This document shows positions 40,301 through 52,037 of a stretch of 64,000 nt of DNA, piece after piece. Made by a program: the position numbers and the translations under genes. The stretch is from Trichoplax sp. H2. Lineage: Eukaryota > Placozoa > Uniplacotomia > Trichoplacea. Under the pieces are notes generated by a model that was given only the letters and a program-made list of their open reading frames with translations, was not told where the DNA came from and searched no databases. The DNA is taken from NCBI GenBank assembly GCA_003344405.1, contig NOWV01000035.1:434001-498000 (forward strand). The letters run 5' to 3'. How positions within the stretch are numbered: position 1 is the first letter of the stretch; every line of letters begins with the position of its first letter.

Positions 40301-43195
40301 TGGAAGTAGGCTCAAAATAATTTATTTTTGCTGCAACATAACAGGTCACATCAATTGAATTGGAAAAAGATCATGTAAGCAATTGATAGTATATTTACCA
40401 ACTTATAGATGTATTGTTAATAGCTATAATTGTTATTAATAGGCTATTGCAATAAAAATGAAAGAAATTGATGAAGTTAATGATCAATTAGCCATTGTTG
40501 AGCTGAAGTATGAAGAAATAAAAGAAGAAATGGTGCGAAATCTACAATTTTAATTAATTTTTATTATTATTGGATGATTAGGCTACATTTCTTTGATATG
40601 ATTTGATAATATCATTAATTAATTATTTTAATTTTATTGTATTTACGATATGATTAGGAGGAAACAATCAGTCGTCGTCAGCAAGAACTGGCAGCATTAA
40701 ACGAGAATGAAGAATCATTGAAAGGTTTGGCTACATCTAGACCATTTAATAATAAAAATTGATCTATTGGTAGATTTGAATATATCTCTTTTATTAACGT
40801 CACAACTTAGCTGAACTTAAAGAACATAAAGTTCGTACCCAAAAATTGGAAGAAAATTATAACGTAATTGTTGGACAACTTAAAGACCAAATAGCAGCAC
40901 TTCGTGTAAGTGTAGTGTAATTAATTTTATTAATTCTTTTGAAGTTCAAATAGCGAGTGTTTAGTTGTATAAATATATACCGCATATATATATATATTAA
41001 TTTTAGGAGGAAGTGGAATGCGTTAATGGTAATTATGCGAATGTAGTAGCTGAGAACAATTCTCTAAAGAAAGAAGTCAACGCTAAATTAGGTTTGTGTA
41101 ATATTTAGCGATTAAGTTTAAGTTCTGTATAATATCTTCCTTACCGATGCTTAATTGGTTGATTAATAAAGTTCATTTTCCGTAAAAGGCTTCTCTTTGT
41201 ATTTAATGTATATATATGTGTATTATAACTATTATAGAAGAACTTGATGCATTATTGGAAGAAAATAAGGCTCTGCAGGCTATTCAAGCTAAATTAGAAG
41301 ATGTCATTAAAGACAAGGAACTAGAAACTGATCATCAACAGCAAAATTTGAAAGTTAGTTTTAACTTGTTTTATGATTTAATATATCATATTAGTAATTG
41401 ATTGATTAGGTGGATCTAATTTAAATATATTTATTTCTTTATTTAGACAAAATTGCAACATGCTGATGATGAGGCACAATATTATCGTAGGCATATGAAA
41501 GAACTGGAAAAAATTATTGATGAACAAGAGGGTAAATGTTGTATTTACAGTATTGTACATCAAGTCTGGTCAAGTGATGAATTTAATTACATGACAATAG
41601 TTACTATATATGATAATAATTATTGTATTCATTTTTATATTTTTATAGAGGAATTGCAAGACAATCGAAATGAAGTAAACGAACTTAAAGACAAATTATC
41701 GAAGGTAACCGACTCTGTTTCCTCAAGTCAAAAGGAAATTACCCAATTAAAGGTAATAACTACTTCATACGCATGCATCATCAATCAGAGACGATGATAA
41801 TTAATTTAATGATTGTCAATCATTACATACTACTATACAGTAACTGAAATATTGATGGCGCAATTTTCATATATAAATTAATAATTAGGAAAATAATACT
41901 GCTATGGTCAGCCAAATTGCTAAATTAGAAAAGGAAAGAGCTGGTTTAGAAAAATCGTAAGTATAATTCAATATCGCCATAACGAAATTTCTATTGTCTT
42001 TTTTCCAAACTTTAGCTGTATGAATAATTAATAGAATTGGCTATATTTGTTATACCTTTTATACAGATAGTAAATTATAAATGATCTGTTAATCATCAAA
42101 ATTATTTGTAATACGATAGAATAAGAGATGCTCAAGAGCTTATCGATTATAAAGAAGCCAAACTGAAAAAATGCCGTAGCGAAATTCGTAGGATGAAAGA
42201 AGAGCATCACAATGGAACTAGTAAGTTGTAGAATGTATTACTGTTATTTCCTTGATTACTGGTTTCTTAAACTCCCTTTTTACTTTAATCTAGTCCAATT
42301 AAATGATAAAGCGCGTGAAACTGAAAACTCTCTTGCAAGTAATACAAAATTCTATCAGCTCGAAGCTAAAATCAAGATGTTAGAAGATACAAATAGGAAA
42401 TTAACTACATCTCTGAAAGAAAAATCTGTCCTTCAGTGAGTTATTTGATAATACTTGAATTAATTTTTAGAATAAAAGGGATAATAAAGATGATTTAATA
42501 ACATTTTTAGGACCAGAAGTAAGCAAAAGACTGCCCAAGAAAATAGTAAACCTGAAACTCGAGGTGTTTTAGCAGGTAAACTAGATAAAAAATATGCATC
42601 TATTGATTATGTACGTGTGCTAATTAATTACCTGACAGGGTTATTGTCAGCAAAGACGGTATCGATTGTCATTACTTACACTTGCAGTTTATTTTAGTTA
42701 TGTAGCTAATTTCCTGCTTACGTAAAATGTTCTTTATATCTGATTATTTGGCCGTACTCGAGTTTTAACCTTAAAAGGAGTTTATAGAAATATTTTATAC
42801 AAGTATTTAGAAATGTCTTCATTAAAGTAAATTCATCGATGATTGTTACTATAGTCAATACAAGATGCATTCATATCATCGACAATTAGGATGATGTAGT
42901 CTACAGGAAATATAAAATCGATATAGAATACATGAAGTATCACCACATGATAGCTTCTAATGCGATTGCAATATTAGTTTATATTTAAGTTTTGATAAAG
43001 CAATTGCTATTTGCTCGATTCATTTTACCGTATACATATATGCATAGATATTGACTTAAAAAATAATTTTCTTTCCATGGAGCAGATATCAGCCATGAAA
43101 ATCAAGCAACGAAAGATATCGTTAAAACTAAACCACTGCGTATACCTCTTTCCTTAAGCCATAGTACCACGTTAAGGAACGAAAATATCGAATAA
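31305..43195 (+). CDS. CENPE: CENP-E-like kinetochore kinesin (kinesin-7)
   Basis: N-terminal motor kinesin with a very long coiled coil. CENP-E walks to microtubule plus ends and helps chromosomes congress in mitosis. Exon 1 (31305-31351) starts [13 protein letters not shown]. The motor is spread over about 12 small exons: P-loop [15 protein letters not shown] (about 32.55 kb), [14 protein letters not shown] (about 32.8 kb), switch [14 protein letters not shown] (about 33.37 kb), switch [17 protein letters not shown] (about 33.84 kb), [13 protein letters not shown] (about 34.24 kb), and a CENP-E-type neck, [20 protein letters not shown]. The motif [11 protein letters not shown] (about 34.9 kb) is also a CENP-E signature. 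One huge exon (about 35557-39206) codes about 1,217 residues of heptad-rich coil, followed by many small coil exons. The last exon (about 43091-43195) joins in phase after GVLA and ends RNENIE. No C-terminal CAAX box is seen, unlike vertebrate CENP-E. Confidence 0.92.
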
Positions 43196-43430
43196 GGGAA
43201 CAGTCTTTTTAATTCAGCATTTTCTCCCTGATACTCAGATTGTTCTAGCTCTATACTGTTTATAATTTAAAGCTATTGCTCGTTATGGTTATACCTCTTT
43301 CCTCAAGACGTAATACCATGTTAAGGAACGAAAATGCCGAATAAGAGAACAGTCTTTTAAAGATTCAGCATTTTCTTTTCACAGTTAAATTGTTCTAGCT
43401 CTGTACTGTTTATAATTTAAGGCTGCTAAA
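43141..43430. repeat. CENPE: Tandem duplication of the CENPE last-exon end and 3' UTR
   Basis: 43141-about 43275 (ATACCTCTTTCC, TTAAGGAACGAAAAT, CGAATAAG, ACAGTCTTTT, ATTCAGCATTTTCT, TTGTTCTAGCTCT) is repeated at about 43292-43430 with scattered changes. The stop codon is included in both copies. A weaker third trace (CGTTATGGTTACC...) follows near 43440. Confidence 0.88.
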
Positions 43431-44034
43431 TAAAATTGGTCGTTATGGTTACCTTCATAACGATATCATGCTTTATCTACTGTAATGAACGAATATCCAA
43501 TGAGGATTACGTTCAGTTAGTAAATTAATTTACTTTTACGACTATTTTCTCATTTATTAAGTAGAGAGAAAAGAGTTATCTTAACACCCAATATCCGTTA
43601 CTGTTGCGGTATATAGATTTAGATTATATATACTGTACGAGTATATATATATATATAATATATACGTAAATGTATAATATATACAGTAAACGCACCCAAA
43701 ATATATGTACATGCTTGAGCGTTATTGTATACAATATACTTAACTACGTCTACCTTGTTATAATCATCAATAACTTGCTGTTATTAATTAATTTTGTTGA
43801 TTGTGCGTTTTTTCTCAATTTTAATAGTAATTGTACAAGATATTTCTTTGCATCAATTTAATCTATCATTAAAAAGTAAATTTTTATGCACGTTGAAGTG
43901 CAGACAGTTTCAATGATGTAGTGCTTATAAGCTAGCTATCTATTTCATCAAGATTTACATCCGCTTATAGCGGCCATGAATCTTTAGCCACAGTACATTG
44001 TAATACTGCATGCGTCTTCTTGCGGACGTCACCA

Positions 44035-44255
44035 TGACTATCATCGTCCAGAATCTCGGATTGCGGTGGATTTATCCATCTTGATAACGAGATAATACAA
44101 TAAATTATCGATAGGATATTTTCTGTTTCCAGCTTAAAGCTCATCGTCTAGGATCTCGATCGCAGTGGATTGATAAACCTTGATAACGAGGTGATGCTGT
44201 TGTCTATGGAGCATTTCCCCTTCCAATTGAAAGCTGTGTTATGCTTGCGGAAGGA
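44035..44255. repeat. Two-copy tandem repeat, about 110-bp unit
   Basis: TCATCGTC.AGAATCTCG.T (44040) recurs as TCATCGTCTAGGATCTCGAT (44143), each followed by GGTGGATT, CTTGATAACGAG and a TTTCCAGCTTAAAGCT / TTCCAATTGAAAGCTG end. Confidence 0.75.
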
Positions 44256-44639
44256 TTTTTACTCACGATCGTATAGGTTGTTTGGGAATAAAAAATCTTC
44301 AAACAAATGTTAACGATGTTAGTAATAATAACCAGCATTAATGGCGCCATGATAATAACTATCTAGTGTTCGAAGTCATTCATCTCTTGTAACATTACCG
44401 TATCTTTTACCTTCTGACAGTCAGTGAATTATGGATTACTGCGCTTGGTATCTTCTAAATATCGCTGATCCGATAGAATCATCAATATGTGATAATCGAT
44501 CAGCCTACTGCATTTACTGTAGAAGTTATCATTCAGGATTTGTACAAGTTTAAAGTATTTAATTAAAAAAATCGATGCTTACATGAAAGAAGGATATAGT
44601 CAAGAGCAGCATCATGTTGATGTCTTCCTGTAAATTGTT

Positions 44640-45310
44640 ACTTGTTAAACAGCAAGATAACAGGCGTCACTCCTCCGCCTGACCTGTCGAGGTATTGTTG
44701 CTTGATGAAATGCAAGGTAATAGGCGTCAAGTGTATCTGATATCATGCGTCACTCCTCAGCCTGACCTGTCAAGATATTCTAGATGGATGAAATGCAAGA
44801 TAACAAGGCGTTCAAGCGTACTGTATCTGATATCATGCGTCACTCCTCCGCCTGACCTGTCAACGTATTCTTTGCTTGATGAAATGCAAGATAATTATAA
44901 TAGGCCTCACTCCTCAGCCTGACCTGTCAAGATATTCTAGATGGATGAAATGCAAGATAACAAGGCGTCAAGCGTACTGTATCTGATATCATGCGTCACT
45001 CCTCAGCCTGACCTGTCAAGATATTCTAGATGGATGAAATGCAAGATAACAGGCGTCAAGCGTATCTGATATCAATGCGTCACTCCACAGCCTGACCTGT
45101 CAAGATATTCTAGATGACTGAAATGCAAGATAACAGGCGTCAAGCGTATCTGATATCATGCGTCACTCCACAGCCTGACCTGTCAAGATATTCTAGATGA
45201 CTGAAATGCAAGATAACAGGCGTCAAGCGTATCTGATATAAGCCGTCACTCCTCAGCCTGACCTGTCAAGATATGCTTGTTTGATGAAATGATAAAATAA
45301 TAAAAAGCGT
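44640..45310. repeat. Minisatellite, about 82-bp unit, 8-9 copies
   Basis: The unit contains GATGAAATGCAAGATAACAG, GCGTCAAGCGTATCTGATAT, ATGCGTCACTCC and CAGCCTGACCTGTCAAGATA, then TTCTAGAT. Copies near 44940-45240 are almost identical and outer copies are more diverged. The homogeneous centre suggests recent expansion or conversion. Confidence 0.92.
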
Positions 45311-45631
45311 CAAGCATGTCTGGTTTTCGTGTCACTCTTTGAATGTCACCTTTGGAGATATATGACCTAGCAAACTTAGCCAATATCTGCCAGTGGGTTG
45401 TTGTATAACAAATATCAACTTTGCTATATCATAGGAAAGGTAAGGAAAGGGTCAAGTATACCCGGTTACAACCTGCAGGAGTCACTCCTTCGTCGTCGGC
45501 TGTCGCAATATTGGTGTTGACGCACCACTGGTGGATATTCTCTTCAAAAGAGAAATCATAGCCCGTTTCTTGCTATTCGTGTCAGGCCTCTGCGACCGTT
45601 CTCGTTGTAACATCTCAATCAACAATTTGCT

Positions 45632-47040
45632 ATGGCGACTTTCCAATTTGTTCAGCACTTCCTGCTTAATAGCTATATCCGTCCAATTTCAAGACTTTCT
45701 GCAAGTAATAAAAGCGGCAAAAGAAAATCCAATAATCAAGTACATTCCGGCATTCTCGACGGCAATTGGGAGGTAAGCTTAATTCGTACAGTAGTTGCTA
45801 AGCATCCTATTATGAATGATTTTCTAAATCTCCAACTCGTATATTGTGTAATCTTATTACATTGACTACGACACTGAAGGTTTTCAATTCAGGTGAAGAT
45901 GGCACACTATCTTTAACTCTGGTCAATCAAGTTCACTTACTAATCACGAATAAAACAACGACCTTGGTAAACACGTACAGTATCAACAGATATTAGAATT
46001 ATTATTAGGAGAAGACGCTAGTGTACACTACAAGATAGCAAATTAATTCATAAATTTATTCTTGATTTTGATTTGATTCAAGCATTACCTAAATAATTTA
46101 TTTAACGGAATAACTTCCATGGACACATTCTAATAAACATATTTAGGAGAGCTATTTTCTCTATGATCAGAACTTAACTCTAAATGGAATTGTACTGAAT
46201 GATAGCATTGCCTTGTTAGAAACCAAACGTGTAAGTAACATCTTGCTATACTGCACAGCAGATTGCAACGTCGTTTGCTTAAAATATCGTTACAATATAG
46301 GTATTGTAATGATTGTAGTATGGAGCTAGGTATTGGTGGACCTGCTCTACAAAGAATACGATAGTTACCGTGAATATGAAATACAGTTACCAAAATCCAC
46401 TAAAAACGAAATTTTGAATACTCGAATTTGAATTCAATGATACTCGTAGATCGTCATTTTAATGCATTTGACAACTATTAATATGATTAACGGTGTTATA
46501 TGTGTATTTTATCGACTGTAGAATAAATCATTAAAACAATTCCAAATTCAGTTCAAAGGCGACATAGTAGATGGAAAATCTGGAGAAAACTGTTGCCAAG
46601 AATTTATTTCACTCGTGTCCGATTATATTACAATCAACTCCGTCCAGGATCACAGCTTTAACGATAGATCAGCTTCATTACCGTTAATGCAATGTAATAA
46701 TAAATTTATTGATAGAAATAACTATACTCTATTCGATTATCTCGCAGGATTGCCTGCAACAAACAACGTCAATGTCTCACAAACTCAGCAATCCAGTAAT
46801 AATAACTGTAGAGATCAAGTCACTTCTGTCGATCGTTCCAATTTTCCTGCAATCAAAGATATGATAGCAAACTTACTTCATTGCACTGCGGCTGATAATG
46901 ATGACCTTTCGCATCTAATTAATACAGATGGAACGGAACTCATAAAAGTATACATAAAAAATCTATTACTGGATGAAAATTTTCCTGCTTTCGTAGAATT
47001 GGTAGAAAAAGAACTAAAGAAATTAGCGGATTACGTGTAA
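45632..47040 (+). CDS. REC114: REC114, meiotic double-strand-break accessory protein
   Basis: Four exons joined in phase 0: 45632-45772, 45880-45966, 46147-46230 and 46522-47040, giving 275-276 residues (human 266). REC114 with MEI4 and IHO1 activates SPO11 to make meiotic DNA breaks. Across the first splice the protein reads WEVFNSGEDGTLSLTL, like WKVFDSNEESGYLVLTI of human REC114. The PH-like fold continues with LYDQNLTLNG and FQIQFKG, then CCQEFISLVSDYITI. A disordered stretch leads to the diagnostic C-terminal helix FPAFVELVEKELKKL, the conserved MEI4-binding motif. About 20 residues of the PH-like domain present in vertebrates (after exon 3) are not found, so a small exon may be missed at 46231-46521. 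Tail-to-tail with FBXO9. Confidence 0.87.
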
Positions 47041-47571
47041 AAAGATCGCATTACATGCTTAGATAGTGCTAATGGATAATTAAGTATCAAAGATAGGAAT
47101 ACACTGTACTTGGATTGAAATGTTTCAGTGATCAATGGTGGTATTCGATGCTCAATTATTTGCAGAAATTTTTTCTACATATTCCGTGGCAAAGGAAGTC
47201 GAAGGATTTGTAATAATCCTTACTGTAAAGTACTGTCAACGTTCAATAGATTCACTGTAATCGTCATTAGGACGAATTAATCATAACATAAATTATAACT
47301 ATCGAATAGCGAAAAATATTTAAAACAACAAATTTATTCCTATTTATTAAGAAAATTATCCAACTTGTATCTCTCCTAATCAGTTGGTATATGGATAGAA
47401 ACATAACTATTTTATACATATCCTCGGATTGAGGCAATAAGCATTTAGTAAACATTTTGTACTGACTTTACACATGCGTTTCCTATAGCAGGCTCGTTAT
47501 ATTGCTAAAATTTATTAGTATGGATGGTACATTTTCAATAAACCATCGTGCGACGTATACTTCGATATTTA
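47041..47571. other. Convergent intergenic region, REC114 / FBXO9
   Basis: About 530 bp of AT-rich sequence between two gene ends. It must contain both 3' UTRs. I saw no repeat or coding exon. Confidence 0.55.
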
Positions 47572-50500
47572 CTAAGACAGCAAGGAATTCGTAGCGATAC
47601 TATAACTTTTAACTCTTGAAAAATACAACGGTGTATAAGATTTATTGATTTCGAAGTTACCAGTATCTACACGCCCTAAAAACCTAACAGAATGAAGAGT
47701 GATTGATTAAAAGTAATGTTGATTATATTGTTATAAGATCGATGCTTTATTATCAGGTGAAAGCACACAACTTACCGATTTGTGCTTTGATAGGAAAATT
47801 TAGACCATGATAAATACCAATTAAATTTTTTGCGAGGTTTCGATAAGGTAAATTCCTATCGTTTTAATACAAGCATACCGATATTATTGGAAGCTGCCAG
47901 GGCTTAATAATAGACTATTTTGTATTACTGAATAGCACTTCTTATGCTACAGGATCTAATTCAAAGTGTAATTAATTAGCATACATGACTAAGTACAAAT
48001 TAAAAACAAAACGCTTCATGAAAGCATAATTTAATTCTTGTAGAATGCCTATACTGAATCTATGAAGTATTAGTGAAGAACAATACCATTGTAAAAGTTG
48101 TCTGAGACTGCGGTTTATCCATTTTAGAACGACGTTTTGGCGAAGAGTTGACGACGATTGATACCTTCATTAATATTAGAGAGTAGTAATAATACAAATA
48201 ACCTTATTTATAAATATTATCTTCCTTTGCGAACTACTAATAAGTTCTAATTAATTTAATATAATTAATTAGAATGAGAAAAATTTCTAAGTTGCTATCG
48301 TCAAACCTACTATGACTAGATTATACAGCATTTTATGATCTTAATATAATCTAATCAGTGCTGTTGCTGTAGTATTACCAAAGGAAAGATGTTATTTAAG
48401 TAAACTTACCGTATCGTTGGTTAGCGTGTAATAACCAAGTGATGCCGTAGATGATCCAGCTGCTTTACGTCGATAAAATTGCGGAATAATAGTTGTTGGT
48501 TCCGCTGATGATGTTAACGACAGGACTTTACCTGAAATAAAAACAACAAAACTAACCATATAGTGCAACTCTTTAAAGCACAATTTTTGTAATTAATTAG
48601 GTATGTATAGTGTTACGAATATTGGCAGAGTTAACCCGTGCTAACGTATTACAAGCCTAACCATCACTATAAAATCGAAGATATCTGTAACAATTGACCA
48701 GATGGAAAGGCTTATATAAATTGTCCAAAGACTTTTCTCCTGGCCTAAAATATGACATTTTGCTAATATATATTCCTAAAAGACATTGGTTAAAGTAATT
48801 AATAATATCTATGACCTTTGTTACTTAAAATTTAAATTTAAAGGTGCTCTTGCTACACTATTGAATCAGAAATATAATACCGTCAAAGCGAAGATGTGGC
48901 TTGGTAATGAACATTTCTCTCCATCCGTCAAAATCTTTTATAGTCCGACATGATAATTCACCATACACCCTAAAACGAAAGCAATATGCCGTTACGATCC
49001 ATTATGAAGGTGCTGAAATTTCTATCTCTTTATCAGCAATGAAAAACATCGACAGATATTTGTGATAACAATGTTACTTACTTATAACAGGCGAGTCGCC
49101 ATAGGATAGGATCACGGGCACAAATGTAGAATCCGCGACTAACCTGGAACAGTCCCACACAGTATTAATAATTAATTACATTAATATCAAATGTACTCTA
49201 CATCGATAGATAAAATTACCATAGAAAGCTGTTCTAGTGATCTCATATCTACTTCAGATGATACCACCCATTTGAAAATATACATCAGAATTTCAGTTGG
49301 CAATACTGAAATGTGTACCGCCTTAAGGCATATGTAAACCGATTAATTTCATCACAGTAATCGATAGAAGAACAGGTGGGAGTTATATAACAAAATTACT
49401 GCCTATAAATAAACCTTGAAGCAAATGCAATACAAAAGAATGTTACCGTAGTTTCAATTTCGGTGTCACAAGTTCGACCCATGGTATAACTCTTAAATCT
49501 TTCGACTATATTACTAAGATTTTCCTCACTGCAGTAAATTATGATTAAAATTGTTACCGATTCCGATTAGATCATTCGAGGTAATATCTAGTAGCATGCA
49601 AGCTGAGATATGAAATGTTTAAGTGAAGTTGCTAAACAAAGTATTACGATACAGTCAGTATATGGTTCTGTTATATTAACAATCGTACACATCTTCGTTG
49701 TTTTCATCATTTTCTATTTCTTTGATAAGAAAATTAAATAGTATTAGTAATTGCGTTTACACATTTCTAGAAGAGCTAGTAAACCTTGGTTTCCGGGGAA
49801 TTCTTCGATTTCTAAGCAATTTTCGATATCTGGCTTTAATCTTATGGCCTCTCGATAGTAATGCACAGCTATGGACGTAAAATTAGATCAATGATCATAC
49901 TTATTGCACTAACTCTTCCAGCTGTATCTCCCTTTTTACTTTCTCTGTAGCTGTTAACGATCATTCAGAGATAAGTCTTATTTTAGCTTGGAAAATTTTG
50001 TTAAAATAGCATACCAGCATCACAGTTGCCATTTCGTTCCGATTCTATTCCTTGTTGGTATAGCATTTTCGCCTTAAAAGTGGAGTACAGTGGGAGTTAG
50101 TGATATATTAAGTTAATCGATATCACTGTTTTCAACTGAGATTCATTTGCACCTTGTGTAGTTCGATTTCTTTCTCCTGAACGGTTTCATCATTAAGATT
50201 AACTCTATCAAACTCTACTTGAAGTACAGACTCCTGATTTTGATTATTATCCAAACCACTAATGTTATTGCGAATTGATGTCCTAACAGTATCGTGACTT
50301 GTTAGAGGGGAAGTCTGCAGAGTGAGATCTATATTATTTTGATTTCTTTTTATTTCATTACGCCATTTCTCGCGAAATTCCAGTAGCTCATTTCGAAGAT
50401 TTCGATCCTAAATAAACATATAATATTGATCATAATTATCGACGCATCTAGTCCACCGGATGTAACTATCGCTGAAGGTAATAGCCTACAAAAGGCAAAT

Positions 50501-50760
50501 TATGGAGTGATAGGTTGTACAATGTACATTGTATAGGACAGAATTAAACAGTATCCTGTGTGATGACTTATTAATATGATAGCTGAATACTCTTACACCT
50601 CCTCGTTGACTATAACATAATTTCTGTTCATTATGTATGTTACAACCAATTTAGTTTTACGTTAGCAACGATATAAGTTTACCTCCATATCAGAATCATA
50701 GCCCACTTGATTAAATATTTTCGTAAGTTCCAGCGGCGGCTGCAGAATTATGGAATCTAA
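47572..50760 (-). CDS. FBXO9: FBXO9, F-box substrate receptor of an SCF ubiquitin ligase
   Basis: Minus-strand gene of about 11 short exons. Recovered exons in transcript order: about 50690-50750 ([17 protein letters not shown]), about 50160-50409 ([16 protein letters not shown]), 50015-50072 ([16 protein letters not shown]), 49761-49868 ([18 protein letters not shown]-like), 49220-49321 (F-box, [18 protein letters not shown]), 49082-49143 ([19 protein letters not shown]), 48881-48969 ([17 protein letters not shown]), 48662-48775 ([18 protein letters not shown]), 48410-48531 ([15 protein letters not shown]), 47776-47855 ([18 protein letters not shown]) and 47572-47675 ([18 protein letters not shown], stop). 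Order and motifs match human FBXO9, which recruits TELO2/TTI1 and other targets to SCF. Two small exons (between TPR and F-box, and near 47.9-48.3 kb) and the first exon are not placed. Confidence 0.9.
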
Positions 50761-52037
50761 TGTTTATGTAACAATATTGAGATATGGGCTTCAAAGTGCT
50801 TTACCGAATACTGTGTACTACCTCTGTGCACCTACAGTACACTTGTACCATGTTCGATACAGTTTGCGTTAGTATACAGTACAGTATATCAACAATGAGT
50901 AAAGTAACAAGCACAAGTACGCGAAATAAACGAGCGAGATGTACAGTATAATAATAGATTAATGTTGTTACTAATTAAGAAATATTACAACATTAATCTG
51001 TAAAACGCTAACGTATAAATAACTTGAGCATTACCATTCTATGCAGACACTGCTGCGATGATCATGAGCGATGATGGGCTGATGGCAAATACTGTACTGT
51101 ACACTGTACAGTACAGTAATGTCTGTGTGTAGGTGTCACGGCGATTTCTATCCGAGCTAGGCGTGACCGTTGACTGACCAGTGACGTTCAACTGGCGAAT
51201 GATGCGTTGGGACTTATTAAATATACAGTAGTTTATCATTCTACTGTTCTAGTACTGCAGGTAGTAAGTGTATGATCACTGGTGACGTATTTACTTTTAT
51301 TTCATTTTATTTCATTTAATAAATATTTAATAATTTTGTATTTTTATTTTTGTAATGTACTGTACGGGTACAGTACAGTACGGAACAGTACTTTACACTG
51401 TACACTTGTACAATGTACAGTAGCGTACTAGCGTAGTCACGTGGTATGATCACAGACCACAGCACATTATACAGTACTGTACTGTACTGTACAGTGTACA
51501 GTACAGTATGCCAACTACAGTACTAGTTATATAGTATTGTACTGTACACTGTACAGTGTACACGTCAAATACCGTGCTCGCCAAGCATTTCAAGCATCTG
51601 CACAGTATACTGAATGCTGGTGATTATCACAGAATTTTACTATATGTGTGAATTTTCCTTGGCTGTGAATAGTCCTAATCTTTCCAAGGCAGAATAAGAG
51701 GTAGCCATGAAGAAACTATATATACTCTTGAATATTGTGGAATAGTAATAATTCTATCTAATGGTATTGTCTAACGTTAATAGATTAGTTCATCGCGTAC
51801 GTTACAATACAACGGGTGTATCGCGTCTTTGCTAGTTTTGTTTCTATCGTTACACCCGCAACGCTGTACTGTCATTCTACAGTATATAATTTTCCAATAG
51901 GAGTAAAGAGCGACATCAATATTTGGAAATCTTTCTGCTAAACAATATTCAACTTTATTTGATTTATTCAAGAGAATTGATATCTGGCTTCTATTGCCAT
52001 TGGCTTTACTGTGGCTAAATAACTGAATATGAGAACC
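50761..52037. promoter_or_regulatory. Divergent intergenic region, FBXO9 / KIAA0319-like
   Basis: About 1.3 kb between two divergently read genes. It is dominated by the TACAGTAC palindrome cluster at 51085-51570, with weaker copies at 50800-50890. The FBXO9 first exon may lie here. Open frames at 51039-51239 and 51777-52058 (-) have no family match. Confidence 0.55.
51085..51570. repeat. TACAGTAC/GTACTGTAC palindrome cluster (divergent spacer 3)
   Basis: Richest block of the window: TACTGTACTGTACACTGTAC at 51091, ACTGTACGGGTACAGTACAG at about 51359, TACTGTACTGTACTGTACAG near 51474, and TTGTACTGTACACTGTACAG near 51537. Overlapping self-complementary words could form hairpins or cruciforms. 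Confidence 0.9.

Larger units (their letters stand above)
43431..45631. other. Repeat-rich intergenic region, CENPE to REC114
   Basis: No supported exon up to REC114. It holds an AT dinucleotide stretch (about 43643-43665), a two-copy repeat (44035-44255) and an 82-bp minisatellite (44640-45310). The REC114 promoter should lie between about 45310 and 45631. Frames that are open across the minisatellite are repeat translations. Confidence 0.55.

Noticed and set aside
44695-44922. 75-codon frame with repeated ISCVTPxPDLS motif
   Set aside because: Translation of the 82-bp minisatellite, with no start context and no conservation of frame between copies.
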